A DNA stretch of 64,000 bases from the NCBI RefSeq assembly GCF_003096595.1, contig NZ_QEKO01000003.1:1-64000 (forward strand), in the 5' to 3' direction. Positions 33,265 to 41,887 of the stretch are shown piece by piece. Source of the DNA: Pusillimonas noertemannii. Its GTDB lineage: Bacteria > Pseudomonadota > Gammaproteobacteria > Burkholderiales > Burkholderiaceae_B. Each line of letters starts with the position of its first letter. Position 1 is the first letter of the stretch. The position numbers and the translations under genes are program-made. The notes beneath the pieces are model-generated. The model had not been told where the DNA came from. It did not search any database and was given only the letters and a program-made list of their open reading frames with translations.

Positions 33265-33828
33265 ATGCGCATCTTGGGCCAAGTCTTTGTTGCGATTGAT
33301 ATATTGATCAGTTGGCTGGCCGGTATAGCGTTATGGGGTATGACGCTGGTGCTGTTTGTCAATAGTTTGGCGCGTTACTTCGCCGGCTTCTCGTTCGTGG
33401 GCGGCGGGGAGCTGGCGCAATACCTGATGGTATGGCTGGCCTTCCTGGGCAGCTACCTGCTCGTGCGGGTGCAGCGGCACATCACCGTGGATTTATTCGC
33501 GGTGGCCTTGCCTCTTCGTGCACGCAAGCTGCTCGACCTCATCGTTGGCATCGTCGGGGCCGTTCTACTGGGCTACATCGCTTGGCTGGGTGCGCAACTC
33601 ACTCTCCGGATTTTCAACACCGGGCAGGTGATGAGCAGCCTTCCCATCCTGCGCGGCTATCTTTACCTAGCCGTGCCGGTGGGTTGTGGACTGATGTCGT
33701 TGGCCTACATATTCCAGGTATTCGTCCTACTGCTAGGCGGCCAATTGCCACGGCAAGAGGACTATGGGCTCACGTCCGAGATACCGGATGTTGAGCTTGA
33801 AAATGCGCATGACAGGAGTGGAGCATAA
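33265..33828 (+). CDS. dctQ: TRAP transporter small permease (DctQ type)
   Basis: The protein has 187 residues with four membrane helices and the DctQ pattern (NSLARYFAGFSFVGGGELAQYLMVWLAFLGSYLLVRVQRHITVDLF). It is the small membrane subunit that pairs with DctM. It begins 3 bases after dctP and its stop overlaps the dctM start (TAATG), so the three are co-translated. The polar C-terminal tail (about 158-187) is cytoplasmic. Confidence 0.9.
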   Translation: MRILGQVFVAIDILISWLAGIALWGMTLVLFVNSLARYFAGFSFVGGGELAQYLMVWLAFLGSYLLVRVQRHITVDLFAVALPLRARKLLDLIVGIVGAVLLGYIAWLGAQLTLRIFNTGQVMSSLPILRGYLYLAVPVGCGLMSLAYIFQVFVLLLGGQLPRQEDYGLTSEIPDVELENAHDRSGA

Positions 33829-35105
33829 TGCCGGCAACCCTATTGATCGTCACGTTACTGGCGTTACTTATATTCTCTTTTCCTATTTTTATCGCCATAC
33901 TCGCCGGCACCGTTCTGTCCTTCGAAACGATGGGCGCTGCCATCCCTGGATTGGTGTTGCCCCAAAGGATGGCAGAGGGATTAAACGTATTCGCCCTCTT
34001 GGCCGTTCCGCTATTTATATTTGCAGCGGATATCATCGGTAGGGGCTTGATCGGAAAGAGATTAGTAGAGCTCATGGAAAGCATGGTCGGTCACCTGCGC
34101 GGAGGCGTGGCCATCGCGACGGTTCTGTCGTGCGCGTTCTTTGGTGCCATCTCCGGCATAGGGGCGGCCGCGATAGTCAGTATTGGACCTATTGTTTATC
34201 CTGCCATGCGTCGCCTGGGTTACTCGCAGAGCTTCAGTGTCGGCTTAATCCTGTCTGCAGCCACACTATCGATGCTCATTCCGCCGGGTGTGGCGATGAT
34301 TCTTTATTCTGTGCAGACGTCTAATTCCGTGGCACAGGTATTTTTGGCCGGGCTATCGAGCGGTGTAATTTACGTTGTTTTCCTCTCGGCATGGGCATAT
34401 TTGTATGCGAGGCGGAATAACATCGCCACGCAAAACGCGGCGACCGTGGCAGAGCGATTCTTGCGATTGCGGCGCGCTGGCTGGGCGCTCGGGCTGCCTG
34501 CGGTCATCTTTGGCGGAATCTACGGAGGCGTTTTTACCCCGACCGAGGCTGCCGCTGTGGCGTGTGTCTATGCCGCCTTGGTAGAGACGTTGGTATATCG
34601 ACAGGTGACGTTGCAGGATTTATTCAAAATTACACGACCGTCGGCCATCATGATTGCCGCACTGCTGATTCTTATTTCGGTTGGCAGCTTGATGACGTGG
34701 TATCTCACTGTCGAGAATATACCTGATCAGATTGCCGCCTTACTTGGTGGTGTATCCGAGGGCGCTGTACTGGCAATGATTAACGTGTTGTTTCTGCTCG
34801 TGGGCATGTTTGTCGACCCCAATTCCGCAGTGATCATATTGGCGCCACTGATTCATCCTACGATACTCGCATTGGGTCTGGACGGCATTCACCTGGGCGC
34901 GGTCGTCGTCTTCAACCTTGCAGTTGGCATGGTTACTCCCCCCTTTGGGCTCAATATCTTTATTGCCATGCCGACATTCCGCATTTCTTATTTGGAGATC
35001 CTCAAAGGTGTATGGCCGTTCATTATTTTGAGTCTCGTGGTTCTGCTCATCATTACATACATTCCTGTTTTGACGACATGGCTGCCCCATCTATTACATA
35101 GTTGA
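33828..35105 (+). CDS. dctM: TRAP transporter large permease (DctM type)
   Basis: The protein has 425 residues with about twelve hydrophobic segments and DctM motifs (FGAISGIGAAAIVSIGPIVYPAMRRLGYS, LIPPGVAMILYS, GGIYGGVFTPTEAAAVACVYA, AVGMVTPPFGLNIFIA). It forms the sodium-driven channel of the TRAP system. Codon choice in the first ~300 codons (TTA, ATA, TTT) is more AT-rich than in the core genes of the window, in line with an acquired island. Confidence 0.92.
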   Translation: MPATLLIVTLLALLIFSFPIFIAILAGTVLSFETMGAAIPGLVLPQRMAEGLNVFALLAVPLFIFAADIIGRGLIGKRLVELMESMVGHLRGGVAIATVLSCAFFGAISGIGAAAIVSIGPIVYPAMRRLGYSQSFSVGLILSAATLSMLIPPGVAMILYSVQTSNSVAQVFLAGLSSGVIYVVFLSAWAYLYARRNNIATQNAATVAERFLRLRRAGWALGLPAVIFGGIYGGVFTPTEAAAVACVYAALVETLVYRQVTLQDLFKITRPSAIMIAALLILISVGSLMTWYLTVENIPDQIAALLGGVSEGAVLAMINVLFLLVGMFVDPNSAVIILAPLIHPTILALGLDGIHLGAVVVFNLAVGMVTPPFGLNIFIAMPTFRISYLEILKGVWPFIILSLVVLLIITYIPVLTTWLPHLLHS

Positions 35106-35144
35106 GGGCTGTTGGAAGCATAAAAGGGCTTAGCGGAGTAGATA

Positions 35145-36146
35145 ATGGTTCTTCCTAGAATCAAGGTGCTTGCTCTCGGTGGCACCATTGCAATGACCGA
35201 AAGCGCGGAGGGTGGAGTAGTCCCCACTCTTAATGGCGACATGCTTGTCAAGGCTGTGCCTTTGCTCGGCAGTTTGGCCGATATTGAGGCAGTCTCATTT
35301 CGCCAGCTACCCGGAGCGCATCTGAGCTACGACGATCTGAGCGCCCTGGCCGCCGCGATCGAAGCTGCTGTGGCGGCCGGGGCGCGCGGTATTGTGGTCA
35401 CCCAAGGCACGGATACGATTGAAGAAACCGTATTCGCGCTTGATCGCTTGCTGGACGTTGATGCGCCCGTCATCGTCACGGGGGCCATGCGCAATCCGAC
35501 GCTGCCTGGGGCGGACGGGCCGGCCAATCTGCTCGCCTCTGTGCAGGTCGCCTGCAGCGACGAGGCGAGGGGGATGGGCGGTCTGGTTGTATTCAGCGAC
35601 GAGATCCACGCGGCTAGGTTTGTACGCAAGACGCATACCAGCAGCACGGGCGCCTTCTCGTCTCCCCTGGCGGGACCGATAGGCTGGGTGTGTGAAGGCC
35701 GCGTGCGAGTCGTCAACAGAATCCAAAAGGTGGCGGCGGTGGGCCGCGGCGCCGACCTGGTCGATGTCGCGGTAGGACTTCTGCCGATTTCCCTGGGCGA
35801 CGATGCGCGGATGGTCGAGGCGGCGTGCGCTGCACGTTTAGCGGGATTGGTGGTGGATGCCCTGGGAGGAGGTCACGTGCCCGCGGCCGTGTCCAATGCG
35901 CTCCAGGCCGCGGCTTCCCATATGCCGATCGTTCTGGCATCGCGTACGGGTGATGGCGAAGTCCTTCGCGGCACCTACGGGTTCAAAGGAAGCGAAATGG
36001 ATCTGTTGCAAGGCGGGCTGGTGCGGGCTGGCTGGCTGGACGGTAGAAAGGCCAAGGTCTTGCTGACGCTTTTGCTGCGTGCCGGAAAGCCCGGGCGCGA
36101 GGCGGTAGACGCGGCTTTCCGCCCATGGGGTGGCGGGAGCGCCTGA
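35145..36146 (+). CDS. Asparaginase, cytoplasmic type
   Basis: The protein has 333 residues of the asparaginase/glutaminase fold. Both catalytic threonine motifs are present: T14 in LGGTIAM and T89 in VTQGTDTIEET (D90 next to it), with TGAMRNPTLPGADGPANL downstream. There is no signal peptide, so it is a cytoplasmic amidase releasing ammonia from a beta-carboxamide. It lies 39 bases after dctM in the same direction, behind GGAG, so it belongs to the island. The substrate may be asparagine or another dicarboxylate half-amide made by the preceding enzymes. Confidence 0.9.
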   Translation: MVLPRIKVLALGGTIAMTESAEGGVVPTLNGDMLVKAVPLLGSLADIEAVSFRQLPGAHLSYDDLSALAAAIEAAVAAGARGIVVTQGTDTIEETVFALDRLLDVDAPVIVTGAMRNPTLPGADGPANLLASVQVACSDEARGMGGLVVFSDEIHAARFVRKTHTSSTGAFSSPLAGPIGWVCEGRVRVVNRIQKVAAVGRGADLVDVAVGLLPISLGDDARMVEAACAARLAGLVVDALGGGHVPAAVSNALQAAASHMPIVLASRTGDGEVLRGTYGFKGSEMDLLQGGLVRAGWLDGRKAKVLLTLLLRAGKPGREAVDAAFRPWGGGSA

Positions 36147-36176
36147 CGACAGGAGCGACCGCTGGGGCCTGGGCGG

Positions 36177-37655
36177 CTACAGCAAGAACACCGTCGCCAG
36201 GCCTAAGAAGATGAAGAAGCCCAGCGAATCCGTAAAGAAGGTGAGCAGCACCGACGAGCCCATGGCCGGGTCCTTGCCCACGCGGTCGCGGATAAGGGGG
36301 ATGAGCACCCCCACCGCGGCTCCGATCAGCATATTGCCTATCATCGCCGCCATCATCACCACGGCAATCGACCATGAGTCCGAAATGTACCAGGCGAACA
36401 CCGCCGCCACGATGCTGCCACAGACCCCCACCAGCAGCGTGATCATCAGCTCGCGCTTGACCAGTTGCCAGATGTTCGAGCTGTTTACCCGGCCCACCGC
36501 CAGCGCGCGGATGACGAGCGTCATGGTCTGGTTGCCCGAGTTGCCCCCTATGCCCGCCACGATGGACATCAGGAAGGCCAGCACTACGATATGGCTGACC
36601 GTGCCCTCGAAGCGCGAGGCGACGAAGGCCGCGGTAGAGGCGGTGAAAAGATTGACGAGCAGCCAGGGCGCCCGGTTGCGAAGGGCATTGAGGGTGGGGG
36701 CGAAGATGTCTTCTTCCTGCAGGCCCGCGCGCGACAGCGCCTGTTCCTGCGAGTCTTCTTGTATGACGTCGACCACCTCGGCGATGGTGACACGGCCGAT
36801 GAGCCGCCCCTGGTCGTCGATGACCGGGGCCGAGACGAGGTCGTAGCGCTCGAAGGCCCCGGCTGCGTCGGCGTCGGAATCGAGCGGGTTCAGGGTGAGA
36901 TAGTCGGTGTCCATTACCTGCGAGACTTCCATCTCGGGCTCGCTGACCAGCAGCCTGGACAGTGCCAGCGTGCCGCGCAGGCGGTCCTGGCGGTCGACGA
37001 CGAAGATCTGGTCGGTGTGGTCGGGCAGCTCTTGCAGGCGGCGCAGATAACGCAGCACCACCTCGAGCGACACGTCCTCGCGCACGCGCACCATTTCGAA
37101 ATCCATGATGGCGCCCACGGTGTCCTCGGGGTAGCCCATGGCTTCGATCAGCTGCGCGCGCTCTTCGTCTGTAAGGCCTTTTTGCACCTCGGCCACCACG
37201 TCGGGCGGCAGGTCGGGCACCAGGTCGGCCAGCTCGTCCGTATCCATGGTGCCGGTGGCGGCCACCAGGTCCTGCAGGTCCATCGACTTGATGAGCGACT
37301 CGCGCGCCCAGTCATCCACTTCGAGCAGCACGTCGGCGTCATGCTCGGAGTCGACCAGCTGCCAGACCGCCTGGCGTTCATGTTCGGGCAGCGACTCGAG
37401 GATGAAGGCGATGTCCGACGGGTGCAGGTCGTTGACGATGTCCCGTATCTCGCTTTCGTGCTGGCGGTGCAGCATGCCTTCCAGCAGATTGGATCGTTCG
37501 TCGGCCTCGTACTGGCGGCGCGCCAGCGCCTCGACCACCTCTTGTCGTTTAAGAATGGCCTGCAGGCGTTGCAGGGCAAGCTGGGCGTCCTCGGGGTCGA
37601 GCCGTCGCGGGATGGTGATGGGACCGTCTTGGGGCCTGACTTGCGTATCCGACAT
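36177..37655 (-). CDS. mgtE: Magnesium transporter MgtE
   Basis: The protein has 492 residues: N-terminal MgtE_N superhelical domain (about 35-165), a pair of CBS domains (about 170-290) and five C-terminal membrane helices (about 315-490; GIGGNSGNQTMTLVIRALAVG is the ion-selective region). It is a Mg2+-gated channel in the inner membrane. The start is ATG at 37655 behind AAGG; the alternative TTG two codons upstream is weaker. It is convergent with the asparaginase, 30 bases away, which marks the right end of the accessory island. A -10-like TACAAT reading leftwards is at 37754-37759. Confidence 0.95.
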   Translation of the reverse strand: MSDTQVRPQDGPITIPRRLDPEDAQLALQRLQAILKRQEVVEALARRQYEADERSNLLEGMLHRQHESEIRDIVNDLHPSDIAFILESLPEHERQAVWQLVDSEHDADVLLEVDDWARESLIKSMDLQDLVAATGTMDTDELADLVPDLPPDVVAEVQKGLTDEERAQLIEAMGYPEDTVGAIMDFEMVRVREDVSLEVVLRYLRRLQELPDHTDQIFVVDRQDRLRGTLALSRLLVSEPEMEVSQVMDTDYLTLNPLDSDADAAGAFERYDLVSAPVIDDQGRLIGRVTIAEVVDVIQEDSQEQALSRAGLQEEDIFAPTLNALRNRAPWLLVNLFTASTAAFVASRFEGTVSHIVVLAFLMSIVAGIGGNSGNQTMTLVIRALAVGRVNSSNIWQLVKRELMITLLVGVCGSIVAAVFAWYISDSWSIAVVMMAAMIGNMLIGAAVGVLIPLIRDRVGKDPAMGSSVLLTFFTDSLGFFIFLGLATVFLL

Positions 37656-37800
37656 AGGCAACCTTGTTGATGAATCTGGGTCGGGATGGCGTAGCTCGCC
37701 GGGGGCGGCGCCCCGGACGGGGCGGCGGGCCTGCGGCGCCGAGGTGGCCCGCTATTGTAGCGGAAGCACGCCGGCCAGCGAGGGGCGTGAAAGGAAGGGG

Positions 37801-39009
37801 TCAGTCGCCTTCGGAGGGCTGGGCCAGGCGGCGGCGAGCGAGTTCGACCCAGTAGCTTGCGCCCAGGGGAAGCACTTCGTCGTTGAAATCGTAGCTGCTG
37901 TTGTGCAGCATGCAGGGGCCCAACCCATGCCCGCTGCCGCGGTGGTCGCCATGGCCGTTGCCTATCCAGACATAGCAGCCGGGTTTTTCTTTGAGCATGA
38001 AGGCGAAGTCTTCGGCTCCCATGGAGGGCGCGCGGGCCAGTTCGACCTTGTCGGCGCCCACGATGTCTTGCAGCACCTGGGCGCAGAAGGCCGCCTCGCC
38101 CGCATTGTTGATGGTGGGCGGGTAGCGGCGGTGGAAGTCGAACTGGACCGAACAGTTCAGGGCCTGGCAGGTGAGCGTGGCGATTTCGCGCGTGCGCCGC
38201 TCGATGAGGTCGATGGCGCCGTCGCTGAAGGTGCGGACCGTGCCGCGCATGACGGCCTCGTCGGGGATAACGTTGTCGGCCGAGCCGCTGTGGATCTGGG
38301 TAATGCTGAGCACAGCGGGATCAAGCGGATCGACTTCGCGGGTGATGATGGTCTGGAACGCCTGGGCCAGCTGCACGGCGGCCATGACCGGGTCGTGGCC
38401 CAGGTTGGGCATGGCCGCATGCGCACCCTTGCCGCGGATGGTGATTTCGAAGGTGTTGCTGGACGCCATGACCGGCCCGTCGTGCACCGCGAAGGCCCCG
38501 GCGTCGATGCCGGGCCAGTTGTGCATGCCGAAGACTGCTTCCATGGGAAACTGCCGGAACACGCCGTCGTCGATCATTTTTTTTGCGCCGCTGAAGCCTT
38601 CTTCGGCGGGCTGGAAAATGACATACACCGTGCCGGGGAAATCGCGATGCTGGGCCAGGTAGCGGGCGGCGGCAAGCAGCATGGCCGTATGGCCGTCGTG
38701 ACCGCAGGCGTGCATGACGCCGGCGTGCTTGCTGGCGTGGGAAAAAGTATTGGCCTCTTGCATGGGCAGGGCGTCCATGTCGGCGCGCAGGCCGATGGCG
38801 CGCCCCGTTTGGGTAGCCCCCTGGATGACGCCGACCACTCCGGTGATTCCGAGCCCCTTGTGCGTGGGGATGCCCCACGACTCGAGCAGGCGCGCCACCA
38901 GGTCGGCCGTGCGGACCTCTTCGTAGGCGAGCTCGGGGTGGGCATGGATGTCGCGACGGATGTCGGCCATTTCGGCTTGCCAACCGACGATGGGTTCGAC
39001 TAATTTCAT
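37801..39009 (-). CDS. M20 family metallo-amidohydrolase (hippurate hydrolase-like)
   Basis: The protein has 402 residues with the M20D fold. Metal ligands are in HACGHDGHTAML, QPAEEGFSGAKKMIDDG and APSMGAEDFAFM; DIHAHPELAYEE opens the catalytic domain. Relatives hydrolyse N-acyl amino acids such as hippurate or IAA-amino acid conjugates in the cytoplasm. Substrate unknown. The gene is divergent from the acyl-CoA ligase gene 113 bases away and same-strand with mgtE but separated by 145 bases. Confidence 0.9.
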   Translation of the reverse strand: MKLVEPIVGWQAEMADIRRDIHAHPELAYEEVRTADLVARLLESWGIPTHKGLGITGVVGVIQGATQTGRAIGLRADMDALPMQEANTFSHASKHAGVMHACGHDGHTAMLLAAARYLAQHRDFPGTVYVIFQPAEEGFSGAKKMIDDGVFRQFPMEAVFGMHNWPGIDAGAFAVHDGPVMASSNTFEITIRGKGAHAAMPNLGHDPVMAAVQLAQAFQTIITREVDPLDPAVLSITQIHSGSADNVIPDEAVMRGTVRTFSDGAIDLIERRTREIATLTCQALNCSVQFDFHRRYPPTINNAGEAAFCAQVLQDIVGADKVELARAPSMGAEDFAFMLKEKPGCYVWIGNGHGDHRGSGHGLGPCMLHNSSYDFNDEVLPLGASYWVELARRRLAQPSEGD

Positions 39010-39122
39010 GAAACCGGATCCTGAAGTGCTTGACGATAAACTGTACCTTGATCACAGCGTATCATCAACGCCGATTCAACAAGACAACCATCCCGCCGCC
39101 AAATGGGGGAAAGCGAGGAGCA

Positions 39123-40808
39123 ATGCAGCAACCCTGGATCGCGCATTATCCCGAGGGCGTGCCGGCCCGCATCAGCACCGAGGGCTATCAGTCGCTGCCC
39201 GACCTGATCGGGCAGGCTTGCAAGAAGCATGGCCAGCGTCGCGCCGCGGTATTCATGGGCAGCGACCTCAGCTACGACCAGCTCGACCGCCATGCCGACG
39301 CGGTCGCCGCCTGGGTGCAGGCCCAGGGCTTGCCCGCGGGCAGCCACGTGGCGCTGATGATGCCCAATGTGATGGCCTACCTGCCCATAATGGTGGGGGT
39401 GCTGCGCGCCGGCATGGTGCTGGTCAACATCAATCCCATGTATACCGCGTCCGAGTTGCGCCATCAGCTCGAAGACGCCCGCGTCGACATGATTTTCATC
39501 TTCGAAAGCTTCGCCGCCACGCTCGGCAAGGTCGACCAGGCGCTGCGGCCCGGCAAGGTGGTGCTGGTGTCGGTCGGCGACCTGCTGGGCCTGAAGGGCA
39601 TGGTGCTGAACTTTGCCGCGCGCCATATAAAACGCATGGTGCCCGCGCACCCCCTGCAGGGCGCGATCTCGTTCGGCCAGGTTCTGCGGCAGGGCGCAGG
39701 GGCCCCGTTTTCCGCCCCCGAGCAGAGTCTGGACGACGTCGCCGTGCTGCAGTACACCGGCGGCACCACGGGCAGACCCAAGGGGGCCATGCTGACGCAC
39801 GGCAACCTGGTGGCCAACGTGCTGCAGATGCAGGCGGTGGCCCGCCCGGTGCTGGGGCCCGAATGCGGGGCCGGCATGGTGATGCTTACCGCCCTGCCGC
39901 TGTATCACATTTTTGCCTTCACGGTCTGCGGCCTGTTCGCCATGCACGCCGGCATGTGCAGCGTGCTTATTGCCGACCCCCGCAAGCTGGATACCATTCT
40001 CGCGGCCTGGCGGCGCGACCCGGTATCGATATTTCCCGCCGTGAACACGCTGTTCAACGGCCTGCTGAACAAGCCCGAGTTTGCGCAGTTGGACTTTTCG
40101 GCGCTGCGCCTGTGCTTTGGCGGTGGGGCGGCGGTGCAGAAGGCGGTGGCCGAACGCTGGCACAAAGTAACCGGCCTGCCGCTGATCGAGGGCTATGGGC
40201 TTTCAGAGACCTCGCCGGTGGCCATCGTGAACCCCACCAATGCCACCGAATATTCAGGCGACATCGGGCTGCCGCTGCCCTCCACCGACGTGGTCATGCT
40301 TGACGGCAACGAGCGCGAAATGCCGCTTGGCGAGGCCGGCGAGGTGTCGATCCGCGGGCCGCAGGTCATGAAGGGCTACTGGAACATGCCCGAGGAAACG
40401 CGGGCCTCGTTTTCGGCCGAGGGCTATTTCAAGACCGGCGACATCGGCATCATGAGCCCTGAAGGCCGGGTGCGCATCATCGACCGCAAAAAAGACATGA
40501 TCCTGGTGTCGGGCTTCAATGTCTATCCCAACGAGGTTGAGCAGGTGATCATGCAGCACCCCGGGGTGCTCGAATGCGTGGTGGTCGGCGTGCCCAGCGC
40601 TGAAAGCGGCGAGATGGTCAAGCTGTTCGTGGTCAAGAAGGACCCCGCCCTGACCGAGGCCGAACTGCGCGAATGGTGCGCGCGCCACCTTACCGGCTAC
40701 AAGCGGCCGCATGAAATCGAGTTTCGCAAGGAACTGCCCAAGAGCAATACGGGCAAGCTGCTGCGGCGCGTATTGCGCGACGAGGCCGAGAAAGGGGCGG
40801 GCGCCTGA
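39123..40808 (+). CDS. fadD: Long-chain fatty acid--CoA ligase
   Basis: The protein has 561 residues of the adenylate-forming family. The AMP-binding motif YTGGTTGRPKGAML, LPLYHIFAF, EGYGLSETSPV, GYFKTGDIG and the C-terminal lysine region SNTGKLLRRVLRDE are intact. It activates fatty acids with ATP and CoA for beta-oxidation. The start is ATG 39123 after GAGGAG (the in-frame ATG at 39030 has no ribosome site). The fadD symbol is by similarity to long-chain enzymes; chain-length preference cannot be read from the sequence. A FadE-type dehydrogenase is encoded at 59349. Confidence 0.88.
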   Translation: MQQPWIAHYPEGVPARISTEGYQSLPDLIGQACKKHGQRRAAVFMGSDLSYDQLDRHADAVAAWVQAQGLPAGSHVALMMPNVMAYLPIMVGVLRAGMVLVNINPMYTASELRHQLEDARVDMIFIFESFAATLGKVDQALRPGKVVLVSVGDLLGLKGMVLNFAARHIKRMVPAHPLQGAISFGQVLRQGAGAPFSAPEQSLDDVAVLQYTGGTTGRPKGAMLTHGNLVANVLQMQAVARPVLGPECGAGMVMLTALPLYHIFAFTVCGLFAMHAGMCSVLIADPRKLDTILAAWRRDPVSIFPAVNTLFNGLLNKPEFAQLDFSALRLCFGGGAAVQKAVAERWHKVTGLPLIEGYGLSETSPVAIVNPTNATEYSGDIGLPLPSTDVVMLDGNEREMPLGEAGEVSIRGPQVMKGYWNMPEETRASFSAEGYFKTGDIGIMSPEGRVRIIDRKKDMILVSGFNVYPNEVEQVIMQHPGVLECVVVGVPSAESGEMVKLFVVKKDPALTEAELREWCARHLTGYKRPHEIEFRKELPKSNTGKLLRRVLRDEAEKGAGA

Positions 40809-40840
40809 CGGGGCGCTTGGCCTCTTTGAGTTCTTTGACT

Positions 40841-40876
40841 GGGCGATGGGCGCGCTGCGCAGCGCGCCCATCGCCC
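40841..40876. terminator. 36-base perfect palindrome between convergent genes
   Basis: Positions 40841-40858 (GGGCGATGGGCGCGCTGC) are exactly the reverse complement of 40859-40876, with no central spacer. It lies between fadD and suhB, both ending nearby, and can fold into a very stable hairpin in either transcript. It lacks a T-tract, so it may act as a bidirectional transcription block or mRNA stabiliser. Confidence 0.7.
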
Positions 40877-40904
40877 TGAGAAGGGCCGGGTTCCTGCCGG
40901 AAAT

Positions 40905-41753
40905 TCAACGGGCTTTCAGATGCGGCCCGATCATGGCGTCGAGGGCGCCGGCAATATGCGTATTGCCGGCGTACACATAGCCGCCTCGCGGCCAGGGTTC
41001 GGCATGCCGCATGTCTTGCGCAATGCCGCCAGCTTCGCGCACGATCAGGGTGCCGGCGGCCACGTCCCAGGGCGCCAGCCCCATTTCCCAGTAGCCGTCG
41101 TAGCGCCCGCAGGCGACCCAGGCCAGATCGAGGGCGGCCGAGCCCATGCGGCGCACGCCCCGCGAGGCGGGCAGGGCTGCGTGCAGGGTGGGCATGTATT
41201 CTTCGGCGAACGAAAAATCCCGGAAGGGAAAGCCCGTGGCCAGGACGGCTTCGGAGAGGCTCTCGGCTTGCGAGCATGAAAGGCGGTGTTCGTTCAGCCA
41301 TGCGCCCACGCCGTGCATGGCGGTGAAGAGTTCTTCGCGGTTGGGATCGTAGACGACGCCGATCACCGGAGTGTCGGCCTCGAGCGGCCGGTCGCCGTCG
41401 ACGATGGCGCCGGCATGGGCGACAAGCCCGATCGACACCGCGTAGTGGGGAATGCCGTGCAGGAAGTTGGTGGTGCCGTCGAGCGGGTCGATATACCACG
41501 TGGCAGCGCCGCCGGATTGCCCGCCTGATTCTTCGGCTACGATGCTGAATTCGGGCGTGCTTTCTTGCAATTGCTCGATGATGGCCGCCTCGGCATCGCG
41601 GTCGGCCTGAGAGACCAGGTCGTTGCGGGCCTTTTTATCGATGACAAGGTCTGAACGGCGCAATGAGTGCGCCTGAAGTATGGCGGCACCGGTACGCGCG
41701 GCCGAAATGGCGGCATTGAGATATTCGCTGAGATGAAACTGAGACGAAGGCAT
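40905..41753 (-). CDS. suhB: Inositol monophosphatase family protein (SuhB-like)
   Basis: The protein has 282 residues of the Mg-dependent FIG/IMPase fold. Metal-binding motifs: VAEESGG, WYIDPLDGTTNFLHG and the C-terminal WDVAAGTLIVREAGG. Bacterial SuhB hydrolyses inositol-1-phosphate and also takes part in rRNA transcription antitermination. Start at 41753 gives the usual N-terminus; an upstream ATG at 41846 would add 31 residues not seen in the family. Neither start has a clear ribosome site. It is divergent from mnmC. Confidence 0.88.
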   Translation of the reverse strand: MPSSQFHLSEYLNAAISAARTGAAILQAHSLRRSDLVIDKKARNDLVSQADRDAEAAIIEQLQESTPEFSIVAEESGGQSGGAATWYIDPLDGTTNFLHGIPHYAVSIGLVAHAGAIVDGDRPLEADTPVIGVVYDPNREELFTAMHGVGAWLNEHRLSCSQAESLSEAVLATGFPFRDFSFAEEYMPTLHAALPASRGVRRMGSAALDLAWVACGRYDGYWEMGLAPWDVAAGTLIVREAGGIAQDMRHAEPWPRGGYVYAGNTHIAGALDAMIGPHLKAR

Positions 41754-41887
41754 ACGCAGGCAGGCAAGCAGGCAGTGAAAGACATTAGTGTACGCAACAT
41801 TGCCGGCATCGTCGCGCCGCGCGCGCAATGCGGTCTTGCCAAGCATGGCGGCGGGGCACGGGTCCCGGTCATGGTCCGAGTGCCCGC

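Noticed and set aside
37656-37800. Magnesium riboswitch upstream of mgtE
   Set aside because: The leader is short and GC-rich, with no M-box-like conserved segments; only a small -10-like site was found.
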